Assembly (NCBI GenBank): GCA_021432605.1
Contig: MU271145.1
Coordinates: forward strand, 1,116,001 to 1,180,000
DNA length: 64,000 bases
From: Coniochaeta sp. PMI_546
Lineage: Eukaryota; Ascomycota; Sordariomycetes; Coniochaetales; Coniochaetaceae
Direction of reading: 5' to 3'
Shown here: positions 1 to 11,435 of the stretch, in pieces
Layout: each line of letters opens with the position of its first letter
Numbering within the stretch: the stretch's first letter is position 1
Program-made: the position numbers and the translations under genes
Notes under the pieces: generated by a model
The model's input: only the letters and a program-made list of their open reading frames with translations
Databases searched by the model: none
What the model was told of the DNA's origin: nothing

Positions 1-493
1 CGTCACGGGTGGGACCAATCGTTCCGTTCCGTTGAAAAGTTTGATTGCCACTTCTGGAAGGAAAAGATCTGTCGGACTTTAGGATCGGCGGTAAAACTCT
101 TGGTCCCAAGAAAAAAGGGTCCTCATCGTCACAGAAGAGCAAAACACTGCCAGGACTGCATGGCGAAATCTTGTCATTGTCCACTTTTCCAATCCCGAAT
201 GCCAAGATCCTGGATCTCTGATAGCTGTGTCCTCTCCTGTATGGATCGATAAAGATGTCGCATCCACACGAAGCCTCGGCGCAAACATGTCAGTCTCCAT
301 AGTTCTTCTCTATGCGGACATGGTTGTGCGTGACGTCAAGGATGTTGAAGAGCTTTGATGGGCTGCGGCCATGACTCGGGATAGCTTCAATGTTGATAAT
401 CAAGATGGGTGTATCGAAAACTTATCCCCTAGATTAGCAATCCGGCGCCTTCTAGATAGTACCGTATCCACCTGCGTGGAAAGCAGATAGGAG

Positions 494-500
494 TATATAA
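494..500 (+). promoter_or_regulatory. TATA-like box upstream of the alcohol dehydrogenase gene
   Basis: A TATATAA string lies about 190 bases before the ATG at 692. It is followed by a C- and T-rich leader rich in CTCACC-type repeats (about 540-630), which is common in strongly expressed fungal promoters. The position would give a transcript leader of roughly 150 bases. The assignment rests on motif and spacing alone. Confidence 0.35.
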
Positions 501-691
501 CTCTTCAAGCCAAGAGCTCTAGTCTCGACATTCTATCATAGTCTCTCCTCATACTCACCTCTTGATACCCCTGAGATTCACTACAGCGTAGACTCACCTC
601 AAGACTCACCACGACTCTCACCTTCTTCACCTTGAAAAATCACATCCCATCCATACAAACAACCAAAGCAACCACTCCCACCATCATCACA

Positions 692-1786
692 ATGGGTTCC
701 TCACCAGACTACAAGTTCGAAGGCTGGCTGGGCTATGACAAGTCCGCCGCCGACGGCAAGCTCGTCTGGACCCAATTCGACCCCAAGGAATGGGAAGAGA
801 CCGACGTCGACATCAAGGTCTCCCACTGCGGCATCTGCGGCTCGGACCTGCACACCCTCCGCTCCGGGTGGGGCCCAACCAAGTACCCCGTCTGCGTCGG
901 CCACGAGATAATCGGCACCGTCATCCGCGTCGGCTCCGAGGCCGCCAGGGCCAACCCGGCCCTCAAGATCGGCACCCGCGTCGGCGTCGGCGCCCAGTCC
1001 GACTCGTGCCGCAACCGCATCCCCGACGTCGACTGCCCGGAGTGCCAGGAGGGCCAGGAGAACTACTGCCAGCACGGCTTCGTCGGCACCTACAACGGCA
1101 CCTACATGAACGGCTCCTCCTCGGCGGGCGGCTACGCCACCTACGTCCGCTGCCCCGCGCACTTCGCCGTCCCCGTCCCGGACTCCATCCCCTCCGAGCT
1201 GGCCGCCCCCATGATGTGCGCCGGCGTCACCACCTACGCCCCGCTCAAGCGCAACGGCTGCGGGCCCGGCAAGACGGTCGGCGTCGTCGGCCTCGGCGGC
1301 CTGGGCCACTTCGGCGTCATGTGGGCCAAGGCCATGGGTGCGGACAGGGTGGTCGTGCTGTCGCGAAAGTCGAACAAGAAGGACGATGCCCTGGCGCTCG
1401 GCGCGGACAGCTGCATCGCCACCGACGAGGACGAGGACTGGGTCAAGCAGAACAGGGGCTCGCTCGACATCCTGCTCAGCACCATCTCGAGCTCCAAGGC
1501 GCCCATGGCGGACTACATGTCCCTGATCAAGACGGGCGGCGTCATGATCCAGGTCGGCGCGCCGGACGACGGCGTCTTCCAGGTCCCGGCCATGCCACTG
1601 ATCAGGGGTGTGAGGTTGGAGGGCTCGCTGATCGGCAGCCCCGGCGAGATCAAGGAGATGTTGGAGCTGGCTGCCGAGAAGGGCGTCAAGCCTTGGGTTA
1701 CCACGCGGCCGATGAAGGATGCCAACCAGGCTATTGTCGACATGCATGAGGGCAAGGCGAGGTACCGGTATGTGTTGGCTAACTAG
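692..1786 (+). CDS. NADP(H)-dependent zinc alcohol dehydrogenase, cinnamyl alcohol dehydrogenase/Adh6 type
   Basis: This single-exon gene encodes a 364-residue medium-chain zinc dehydrogenase. Such enzymes interconvert aldehydes and primary alcohols with NADP(H) in the cytosol. The catalytic zinc ligands are visible as Cys46 in GICGSD, His71 in GHE and Cys176. The structural zinc loop has Cys106, Cys115, Cys118 and Cys126, with wider spacing than the classic C-x2-C-x2-C-x7-C arrangement. The Rossmann fold motif GLGGLG is at about 200-205. The start at 692 is chosen because the preceding 20 in-frame codons (from 632) are low-complexity Thr/Ile-rich leader, while MGSS begins the family-like sequence at normal length. 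The strong third-position GC bias also leaves a long open frame on the opposite strand, which is a shadow. The substrate cannot be read from the sequence; aromatic or branched aldehydes are usual for the family. Confidence 0.93.
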   Translation: MGSSPDYKFEGWLGYDKSAADGKLVWTQFDPKEWEETDVDIKVSHCGICGSDLHTLRSGWGPTKYPVCVGHEIIGTVIRVGSEAARANPALKIGTRVGVGAQSDSCRNRIPDVDCPECQEGQENYCQHGFVGTYNGTYMNGSSSAGGYATYVRCPAHFAVPVPDSIPSELAAPMMCAGVTTYAPLKRNGCGPGKTVGVVGLGGLGHFGVMWAKAMGADRVVVLSRKSNKKDDALALGADSCIATDEDEDWVKQNRGSLDILLSTISSSKAPMADYMSLIKTGGVMIQVGAPDDGVFQVPAMPLIRGVRLEGSLIGSPGEIKEMLELAAEKGVKPWVTTRPMKDANQAIVDMHEGKARYRYVLAN

Positions 1787-2246
1787 AGCAGTTAGCTAGG
1801 GAAAGTATCTGTGTTTGGAGTATGTAAAATTCGCATAGCGTTGGTTAGAATTGGGGGTTTATAGAGTCTAGATTATAGAGTGTGGTCAGGAATAGATCTC
1901 ACCCGGTTGGATACCCATCTTACACATATTTAAGTTCTTGTCTCCCAGATGTTGTGCTCCCATGTCAGCAATGTGATAGGATGTCATTATGACTAACAAT
2001 ACAATTACTGGTGGTATGCTAAGATGTCTGTAAAGGAGTGTGCGAAGTTTATGTACATGGAAAGGACAAGTGCCCCCTTCCCAGGCGATGTCGTGAAGCG
2101 TAACTTTTCCCGTCTGTCCCCAAGCCACGACCCGATTAACAATTAAAAAAAGAAATACCGCTCCTAAAGCCTTCATATTATGGATAAAGAGTGCGTTATC
2201 ATATTAGAATAAAGAGTGAATGTGGTGATCCAAGTGGTCGAATCCC
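1787..2246. other. Intergenic, convergent 3' ends
   Basis: This 460-base A/T-rich stretch lies between the stops of two convergent genes and probably holds both 3' untranslated regions and poly(A) sites. No gene is seen. Confidence 0.6.
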
Positions 2247-4230
2247 TTACCACCCACTGCCAAAGCTGCTGCACTTGCCATTGACATTGACCCCCCGGTT
2301 CTGGCTCAAGCAGTCGTTATACTGCGCCTTGCACTTGTTCACCGCGCCGTTGTAGTTGTCCGACCACCCGTAGCCCGTCCTCTTCTTGACGGAGCCGACG
2401 GGCTGGAGCTCCGACCGCGCGGCGCGGTGGCCGGGCTTGCCGAACCAGCTGTCCCAGAAGTTGCTGCTGCCGCTGCCCTGCGACGGCGTCTTGCAGCCCT
2501 GCGCGTACGTGTCCGTGCACTGGTCGTACTGCGCCTTGCACGCGTCGGCGCAGGCGTTGGGCACCTGGCCGCGCGTGTAGCCGCCGCACTTCTTGCTGTC
2601 GCTGTCCGTGTACAGCTTGAAGGGGTTCTGGGCAAAGTCTGACTTGAGGTCGTTACACGTCACGACGGGGAGCTCGATGTCGCCGACGGGGTTGTCCGAG
2701 TCGTAGCCGTAGATCCAGTTGGTCGGCTGCTTGCAGATGTTGGTCACGGTAGGGATGGGGCACTTGGTGGTCGTGCTGGTAGCCGGCTTGCTGGTAGTCG
2801 TGGTCTTTGCTGTGGTGGTGACACAAGGTGCCGTGATGGTCTTGGTTGTCGGAGGAGTTCCCTTGGGAGGCTTGCTGGAGAAGCAGTTGCTCTTGCCGTA
2901 GTTCTTGACCTTTGACGGGCTGGTGGAGCAGTAGTCCTTGATATCTGAGCACCAGTCTGCGTAGTCGAAGCACTTCATCGAGTCAGGCCACCCGGCGTTC
3001 TTGAAGCATGCCGCGACCTGGAGCTTGCAGCTCGAGTGGCTGGTCTTGCAGCTGGTCTGGTCGTCCCAGTCCGGCAGCGGGTTGTTGCACCACTTGCCGC
3101 AGCCATATTCGCAAGTCGAGGGAACCGTAGTGGTAGTGTAGCAGATTGAAGTGGATGTAGTGGCCGGCTTGGACGTCGTCGTTGGCGGGATGGTAGTGGT
3201 TGTCGGCTTCGTCGTCGTCGTGGAAGTGCACGAAGTCGAACTGGAGGTTGTCGTGGTGGACGGTGGCTGGGTCGAGGTGGTAGAAGTAGTAGAAGAAGTG
3301 GAAGTGGTGAAAGATTCCGTAGAGGATGTAGACGACTCTGTTGTCGTAGTTGACTGTTCTGTAGAAGAAGTGGATGACGAAGTGGTAGAAGTAGTGGAAG
3401 ATTCCGTGCTGCTGCTGCTAGAGGACACAGGAGGCGTGTAGCCGCAGGGCTCCAGGGACTCGAGATCCTTGGCAACATAGAGCGTCAGACGCGACGGGCC
3501 TCCACAAGTCTCGGTGCTGTCGCCGTTGCAAGGCATGTTGCAGTCAGTGTCGGCGACCGGATATGTGTTGTTTCCGAGCACGACACCGCACCAACATTCA
3601 CCTGCATGGTTATCAGTGTTTTAGATCTCAGCTTTTGATATACGAGATAAACATACCGCCATACTCGGTACCGGCAAAGGGGTATCCACCCTTCTTGCAT
3701 TGCGCCAAGCACTTCTCCGTCGTCAAGCCGTTGCCGTTGACTGAATCCTGAGGATAAGAGAGCGCCTTGCCGATGGGCGAGTCGTCAAAGTAGCAGCCGA
3801 GGGGCGCGTAATCAGCGACGGTTGTATCGTCGATCGTAGTAAAGGTAGTGTCCTGGTAGATGGAAATGATATTGCCTCCTCCGCAGACCTCGGACTGGTT
3901 GCCGGTGCAAGGAAAGTTGCATTGGGACTCGTCAACTGAAGGTCCGTTGACGGCGTTGCCACAATAGCACTCGCCGTAGTATTCGAGGCCGGCGTAGCGG
4001 AAGCCGTTGCCCTTGCACTCCGCCATGCACCCCTCGACGGTCATATTGTAGCGATCCGCGTCACTGTGGAAGCTGAGGGTAGCATCGGGAGTGTTGTCCG
4101 CGAAGCAGCCAGAGTAAACGAATGGCCTGAATGGAGCAGTGCAGGCTGGCAGATCGATGTGCCATGCCTGGACGTGTGTGAAGAGAGCGGTCGCCGCCAA
4201 TGTGGCAGCGAAGGACCTGAGAGCGGCCAT
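2247..4230 (-). CDS. Secreted twin-WSC-domain protein with Ser/Thr-rich stalk and Cys-rich C-terminus
   Basis: Two exons (4230-3657 and 3601-2247) join in frame to 642 residues. The intron has GTATGT and CAG ends. Residues 1-22 form a signal peptide (hydrophobic, ending HVQA). Two WSC domains follow, at about 36-125 and 144-236, each with the GECYCG or GECWCG core and a C-G-G-end typical of this putative carbohydrate-binding fold. The intron splits the GECWCG core of the second domain. Next comes a Ser/Thr stalk of roughly 110 residues, likely heavily O-mannosylated, then two Cys-rich modules separated by a second Thr/Pro-rich linker. Unlike yeast Wsc1-3 stress sensors, no transmembrane helix or GPI-type tail is seen at the C-terminus, which ends in a Ser/Gly-rich stretch. 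It is therefore more likely a secreted or wall-associated protein than a membrane sensor. Function beyond wall or glycan contact is not known. Confidence 0.88.
3127..3420 (-). repeat. Low-complexity Ser/Thr codon repeat
   Basis: On the coding strand this stretch is made of irregular ACT/ACC/TCT/TCC runs that encode the Ser/Thr stalk of the WSC protein. It is a degenerate coding repeat and likely to vary in length between strains. Confidence 0.7.
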
Positions 4231-7200
4231 TATGTATAAGCAGCCTGACTGGCGTCTAGACCACACAAGTGTGAAGAAAGAAACGAGTGTGATGTATAGG
4301 AAGAAACGACCGTGAAGACCAGAGCCTGAGCTGAGAGGCTGGAATGATGGAGTTCCTGATCTGATGCCGGGGTGGACGGACGATGCCTTTATATGCCGAG
4401 CATGGGCATTGTGGTCCAAGAGGAAGCTACCGAAACGGGTTGAGCACCCTGCAGCAAGACTCACAACATGATCCCATGGAGCTGTGAGCTAGTGTAGGCT
4501 TTGTGGGAAGGTAGCTATCCACTCGGAAGCTGTTCTTCTCTGGGGTACATGGTTCTCTACACGCACCCACACAGGCTAGCTGGCTAGACGCTCAGAGATC
4601 TCGCTTGACACGACTCGTGAGATCTGGACTGTCTGGCTGCAGACATCCTTACAGCGAAACCCCCGGTGAAGGTAGCTAGAAGCTACCCAACATTGCCAAG
4701 CGAGTGTCCGCAAAGGGAAGTATTGAAAGTTGCGCAGTCTCGACTCTGGTGACATAAAAAGCTCTGCTTTCTTTGTCCTCAGAAATCAGCGTAGCCCCTT
4801 ACTGCAAGATTGCATCCGAGGTCTCCGTTGATGGCTACGACGAGAGAGTAGTATAGTACCATCTGGCTGAGCTGTGATCTCGGACAGCTCCATGTGGTAC
4901 TATTGAATTTTCCCTCGATGCCGGGGAATCAGTGGGTTGCGCTCAGGGACAAAGAAAACATACGTCGAGGTGGAGACTCTGCTGTGGGTACCTGCGTCTA
5001 GGTGCATTTTGATCCCTGCAACCCACCCAATCTCTGCTCCCTCCCCTACCCTCCCCCGGTCAGCACCCATGTCCAGCGGCGCATGTGGCATGTGGGGACC
5101 AATCGTGGACTTTGGCTGCTTTGGACCCCCGGAGCCGACACTTTGCTCTGTCGGGACTGGAAAGGATGACATCGTCTCTTTTCGTTGGCGCTGTTGCCAA
5201 ATTGCAATACGGCGGGGGCAGCGACCAAAGCGTCAAGGTCGCAATCATCAACAGTCACAACGGACGAGATGCAGGAGAAGAGCACATTCTGAAGTTCATC
5301 ACCTCTACCGGCATGGGAGAAGGAAGGGGCAGAGAGTTCACAATTTTTCTGCTTCCCACACCCTCTTCGATAGAACAGGAAAGGCAGGGAGCAGCCTGTT
5401 CTTCAAGTAAGCCGTGAGGACTGAAGGGTCTTCCATAACAGAGCACAGGGTCCAGCAAGAGCCCCTTTCACTCTCACAGGAGCAGATGATGGGGAACACT
5501 ACTATGTACTATAGTACACGAGTAATGGACCATTTTTTCGCGCACTCGACCTATCGACGTGGTCAGGTCACAATCGTAACTGTGCTCCTGCATGTTCACT
5601 GCACGAAGAGACGGAACGAAATGACAGTTACGGCCAAGGAGCAAAATCCTTTGCTACCCTTTCCGTCGTCCGTGTGCAAGCTAGACCCAAAAGGCTACCG
5701 TTAATACGACGTCAAGTCCCCATTGGAACCGATATCGACGCTGTTTTGGCGATGCCGGTTGACCACTGTCCTCGCTTCCGCTTGCTTGTCCACGCTACCT
5801 TACTTCGCACTGGTTTGTTGCTATAATTGCTCTGATATTCTTCTCCCTTGCCCTTCTACACCTTACTATGTAGCACACACTCCTGAGCAGCAAGCTAGGA
5901 TCACGAAGCTTTACTCCAACGGCTCCGGTGCCTGCCGCTTTGAACCATTGAGTGCCTCATGCCCGATGACGTCGGATGTGGTCTGGAAGGACGTTTACTT
6001 GATCAACTCGGATGTCGGTCGGGATGCCGCCCAACCTCGTGCTGGGGGGTATTCATTTGGGCATACTGTGCGCCCCGAAGCACAGAACGTGACATGTAGT
6101 ATATGACATATCGAGCCTTCCATAATCACCACACGGTGTATCCCGAAGGTTAACGCCCCTCAACAAGAGTCTAAAGTTAGAATCGCAATATGTTTTCCAG
6201 TCTGCCGATGCGCATCGCGACTATCATAGTAGCGTATGCAAGTCTTCGTACCTGCATTACCCTCAGCCACCACCGTTTCAAACATGGACGCCCCATGCGT
6301 CGGCCTCGTACTAGCAGTTGCGCGTTCAGCCTTTTTCTCAAGGCCTGAACGTGGCGCCGTCCATCCTCAATGCAGAGGCGACATTGTTCAAGCACATCTG
6401 TCGACCCATACTGTCCGTGCATACGAGCTCTCAAGCTCCCGACTCTCTCGGTTGGGGTCCGGTGAGGCTCAAAGAGAGATACCGATACCGGTATAGGTAA
6501 TTACAGGAGGCAAGAAACGCGTTTCAACTCACTCAATCGAGCCTCATGCCATCGCCTCGGGCACACGATTCCACCTCAAATCGGTATCTTTGAGTGCTCC
6601 TACACGTCTACGTACCTATTTTTCTCATGGTTTCGTTTCATTGCCCTTCGCAGGGCTGAACCCAGCATTCTTTATCGCGACGATCCTGTGCCCTCCAGTT
6701 AGGAAACTCATCGGACGATCAGGGTCCATCCATATCCAGCTTTCAGATCCGCTCCACCTGGACCCGATCAGATCCGCCCAGGATCCCCCATTGTCCGAAT
6801 TTCAGCTCTGGTCATCATTCACTCCTTTATGACAAAAGAAGCCGACCGGCAGCATCCCAAGATGCAACACATCTCTTACCCGACGCTAGGAGCAGTACTC
6901 CACCATCGATCGCACTCTGGATGGAGAAGGACATCAGATCGGCGGATAGCCAGATCGCATACTGCGACTCCATGTTGAGAGTGACAAAGAAACCCACCAC
7001 GCCGGTATCAACAAAGAAAAGCATTTACGCTAGAAGCTGAAAAGACCTCGACCTAGAACCCAAATCAAACCGCACCATAGAAATCAGCTCGGCGCTCCTA
7101 GGTCGAAGTTCTCCCGCCCCCCTGGAACATCCCATCCAGATCCGGCGGCCTTATAAATCGAAACGATCCCCGTGTTCCACCATCGCCGACCTCCTAGCTT

Positions 7201-8004
7201 CAGCTACGGTGATTCTAGCTCCATCATATTGGGTTCTAGCTTTCATTAACATTAGCACATTCCAGTGCTCTCCGCTCCCTCGGGATGGCCGTTGCAGACA
7301 AGAAATTGTCTCACTTTATTGATACTTCCCATGTGTCGCCGAGTCCCACCGGGTCTGACTTTTGGCGTCAGGGCAGGAAAACGCTAGGCCACGGCTGATT
7401 TGCGCTGAGTAGACGGATTTTGCCGTTGACGATGACGAGAAATGCATGTCCAGAGCCTGTGCTCGGTCCTGCGGAGACGCTAATCAGTGACGTAGAAAGT
7501 CTCAATAGGTCGGAGGAGCTTGCGAGTCAGTCCAGACAGCTGAGCTCTAGACCAAGGCTCTTCAGACTGGCAGCGTCTCTGGCAGCGCAGCTCGCTATTC
7601 CCTCGACATGCTGAACATTGAAACATGGAAAGATCATGCAAAGAACACAAGATGAAGGGCCATGTTAGACAAGGGTGTTCAATTCAATTCAACATGCTCG
7701 ACTTGTCCCGCCGAATTAGGGGCTGCTACCTGTCCGTAAGATGAGAAGGCCTCTGAGAAAGAGAGAGAAGCGTCATCGTTCATGGAAACCAAGGCCCGTC
7801 CTATACCATTCTAAAGTGCATCTCCGTATACGTTTCTCTCCGTGTACGTTGCTCACTGATGGCGGACCACCGCTTTTCATGCTATTCTACAGATGACCGA
7901 CCAAGTGACCGAAGATGACAGGAAAAAGAGGAAAAAACTGAAAAGCAAATGCCCCTAACTCCGGATGCGTAGCGGGTGACTACCTAAGCAGCTCATTGCA
8001 GACT
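4231..8004. other. 3.8 kb intergenic region without a supportable gene
   Basis: The region holds the WSC promoter on its left and the 3' end of eIF3a on its right. Only short unrelated open frames occur. A frame from 5723 to 6106 (+) has some protein-like character and several Cys but lacks an early in-frame ATG. A short ATG frame at 7285-7398 (+, 37 codons) follows a TATAAA string near 7151. Neither resembles a known family. No tRNA, repeat array or transposon domain was recognised. Confidence 0.5.
4387..4395 (-). promoter_or_regulatory. TATA-like box upstream of the WSC gene
   Basis: Read on the minus strand this is CATATAAAG, about 160 bases before the ATG at 4230. Motif and spacing suit a fungal TATA promoter. 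No further support. Confidence 0.35.
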
Positions 8005-11000
8005 CTAGCTGCCGCCAGCCTGCTCTCGCTTCCACTTCGGTACGTACTTTCCAGGGGCTCCAGATGGCTTGAGCGGCTCCGCGGGGGGGGCTGGAGACGC
8101 GGTGCGACCGTTCTCGCCTCGTGCAGAGTCACCGCGCTCCATCGGAACGCGTCCGGAGACAGCCCGAGTTCCAGACACGGCCCGCGGTGCGGGAGGGGTG
8201 TCCCGACCAGAACCCTCGGAGGATGCACCGCCGGCTTCCTTGGCTGCCACACGCTCGCGCCAGCTGGGCTTGTTGCCGGCGAGGGCAATGCGAGGCGGGC
8301 CAGCAGACGGCCGCTCGTTAGAGTCGGTACGCTCCGTCAGAGGCGTGCTGGTCCGGGGTGCAGCCGCCGGCACAGGCGCGGCGGCGGCGGCTGGCACAGC
8401 GCCACCAGCAGCCTTTGCAGCCTCCCGCTCTCTCCAGCTCGGCTTCGTACCTGCAAGCGGCAGAGGAGGCCGGCCAGAGACGTCTGCAGTCCGGTCCGGA
8501 ATCTCGCGCCGGAGCGGAGCAGTGGCGGCCTTCTCCTTCTCGGCTCTCCGCCTTGCCATAGCCTCCTCCTCGCGCTGCATCTGCAGTGCAACGATCTCCC
8601 TCGCCTTCTCGCGCTCCTTCTCCTTCTCCTCCCTGAGGCGGGCCATCTCCTCCCTCCTGGCTTCCTCACGCTGCCTCTGCTCTTCCTTCTCCCGGGCGGC
8701 ACGCTCCTCTGCCTCGCGCATCTCGCGCTCCTTCTCCTCCCGCTCCCTCTTCTCGCGCAGTCTTCTTTCCCGAGCCTCCTTCCGGCGAGCAGCGACAGCC
8801 CTCTCGAACTCTCTCTCGGCGTCACGGCGGCGCTTCTCAAACTCCTCGTGGCGGCGAGCCTGCAGGTTCTTGCGGAATTCCTCGTAGACGGGCATGATAC
8901 GCTGCAACCGGTGCTTGAGCTCGACGCTCTCCTTGTGTCTCTCCTCAGCCTCTCTGAGAGTCTCGGCCTTGACTGCCTCGTAAGCAGCAAGGTCGGCCTC
9001 CCGTTGCTTGGCGTAGTCCTCAGGAAGTTTCTTAGCCTCTTCCTTTCGGAAAGCACGCTCGAGGTGGTCGATACGCTTGCCAGTGATGCGGAGCTTCTCG
9101 GCGATGCTGTTCTTCTCCCTCTCCAACTGCTGCAGCTTGATCATACGGATCTTGTTGCTGTCAAGGTTGTTGATATCCTCACCCTCCAGATCAATGGCAT
9201 TGGGACCTATCTTCAGCTCCTTGATCATGGACTCAAGCTCAGCCTTGCGGATCGACTCGCGCTCGGCGGCCAGACGCTTCTGCTCGCGGATCTTCTGCTC
9301 CTCAAGCACCCTGTTGGCCTCGGCCTGTTGGAGAGCCAGCTCCTGTTGGATCTTGCGCTTGGCGTTCTCCTTCTCTCTCTGAGCATGCAGCTCAGAGGCC
9401 TTCTCCTTGCGCTTCTGGATGATCTCCTTGCGGGCGAGAATTTCATGGTGTTCCTGCTCCGCACCAGCCTTGGCACGAGCAAGTGCAGCGTCGCGGGCCT
9501 TGATGCGCGCCTCGTTGAACGAGGGATCGATGTAGTAGCAAGTTGTGTAAAGGGACTTGGCGAGGCGCGTGAGCTGCGACCGTACGATCTCAGATGGTGT
9601 GCTCTGCAGACGCTGGACAGTGCCAGTTTCACTCTCAGCGGAACCGCCACCGGAACCGGTGTTTCCGGCCTTGGACGAGGAGAACACATCAGCATCGAAG
9701 CTGAGGACGCCAGTGGCGTGGTCCATACGGATAGCCAGGTCGCCCTTCTTGTTACCGTTCATGATGAACTTCTCGATCGTGGCACGAGTGACCTGGAAGG
9801 GTTCCGGGAAGACGGCGAGGCTCTCTACGAATGAGAGATCCACCGTCTCATAGACCTGAGACAGCTGCTGGAAAAGGCGGGTGAGGATGACCTGCTGCAG
9901 AGGGATGATGTATTTCTGCATCTCTTCGTCTTGGCCAATCTGAGCAAGAATGGGCGAGATCTTCTGGCAAATTGAGAGAGGATGGAAGTCAACCTCGAGA
10001 ATATTGTAGAGCTCCCGAATCTCTGGGCGGGCACGGCGGAGCAGAGCCTTGGACAGAGCATCGCGGAAAAGACCAGCGCGTGTCGGAGCCTGGGACATGC
10101 CAAGCAGGTGCGTCAAGCGCGAGTTCTTGTTCTTACGGGCTTCGTCATAGTCGACCATAGCACCCCTGGATCTGGAGGTGCTGATGACAGGAATCGAAAG
10201 AGCAGAGAGGAGCACGAATGAAGCTGCCTTGGTGAGATCTGCCTCGGTAGCGGGAGGGTTGTCGGACTTCTTGCTCTGTCCAGTAGCGACGAGGGCGGCA
10301 GACTGACGTAGGAGGTTGTAGTATCTGGCCCAAGCAGCGGCGTGGAAGAGATAGTTCTCGCCAACAAGGAAGATGCGGGTGAGCTTCTCGTAGTAGTTGG
10401 CCATCATGATGTTCTTGGGCGGCCGCTTGCTGAGGTTGAGAAGGGTGTGGATGTCCTCGACACTGCGGAAGGCCTCCTGCCAGAGTTCCAGCTCGACGGC
10501 AACGTTGAGCTGCTGGAAGCGAGTCTCCAAGTGACGCTGGAGCGTGTCCGGGTCGTTCAGGTTGATAGCATGCATCTGAGATGAGTATTTGGCGGCAGTC
10601 TGGACATGGTTGCGGAGGAGCTCGCAGAGTCTCCGGAACTCGGTCTTCCTAGTGTACTTGAGACAGAAATCGAATGCCTGCATGGCAGTGCTCTGATATA
10701 GGATCTCGAGACGGGCATTGTTCCGAAGGATATCGAGAACGGTGCGGTATGCCTCCCACAAGAACTTCAACCACGGCGTAACGATGGCACGGTCAGTGCG
10801 ATCCCGAGACTGTTCACCCGAAACAGTGGCCAGGACGATGGACTCCGGGGTCTCACTGGCTTCGAGGTCATCCACGCTAGCTGTACCGGTGGTCGCTTCA
10901 ATAGACGCCTGGACTTCGTCGGCCTTTGCCTGAGCGGCGGTGACCTTCTCGGCAGCCAACTCGATGAACTTCTTCAGGACAAGCTATATTCGGTGTCAGG

Positions 11001-11435
11001 TTGCCTCTCATTTCGCTGTTTCCCACGGATTAACGTACCTCGATCGTGCCGACATTCGTGTTTTGCGCAATGTTCTTGTACTGGTAGAGGGCGTCCTTTG
11101 CGAGCTTTCCCTTCTTCTGTTCGACCGATAGCTCGACCAACAGGAGCATAACAGGCTCCAGTGATGCGATGGGGACATTTCGGGAGCGCTTGGAGGTGAT
11201 GTGCTCGTGGAGGAGAGTGAGGGCGGCCGGAGCCTGATTAACGCCGATGAGCTCATGGGCGCGCTTCAGGACATTCTCGGGTTTTTGATGTGGCGGAGGA
11301 GGCTATCGACAAGTTAGTACTCGGCAACAGAGTTTCCAGCAGCACGCCGACGACGAGGTGAAGTAGTCGGCATCAAAGGGGAGGGGTAGGGCGCCTCAAA
11401 GAAGCCGCTTCAACATCGAAGATAACACGTACCAT
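8005..11435 (-). CDS. TIF32: Eukaryotic translation initiation factor 3 subunit a (eIF3a/Tif32)
   Basis: Three exons (11435-11433, 11302-11039, 10983-8005) give 1,081 residues, a usual length for fungal eIF3a. The protein is the large scaffold of the eIF3 complex, which holds the 43S pre-initiation complex on mRNA. The N-terminal helical repeats begin [12 protein letters not shown] and lead to the PCI region at about residues 320-510. A long Glu/Arg/Lys-rich coiled coil follows (about 560-880), then a Pro/Ala/Ser-rich tail with two PSWRE repeats. The first coding exon is only the ATG: GTACGT follows directly, and the acceptor at 11303 restores Pro-Pro-Pro-Pro in phase 0. No other in-frame ATG exists before the conserved N-terminus in exon 2. 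The second intron also starts GTACGT. A 612-codon open frame lies antisense to the coiled-coil region and is a codon-bias shadow. Confidence 0.95.

Noticed and set aside
701-1747. 348-codon minus-strand open frame opposite the alcohol dehydrogenase
   Set aside because: Asp/Ala/Val-rich composition from strong third-position GC bias on the real strand; no domain.
5723-6106. 127-codon plus-strand frame with several Cys
   Set aside because: No in-frame ATG until late, and no upstream exon with good splice sites was found. Kept only as a remark in the spacer entry.
7996-9834. 612-codon plus-strand open frame opposite eIF3a
   Set aside because: It is Leu-rich and antisense to the Glu/Arg coiled coil. 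Codons such as GAG and AAG read backwards as CTC and CTT, so the frame stays open without meaning.
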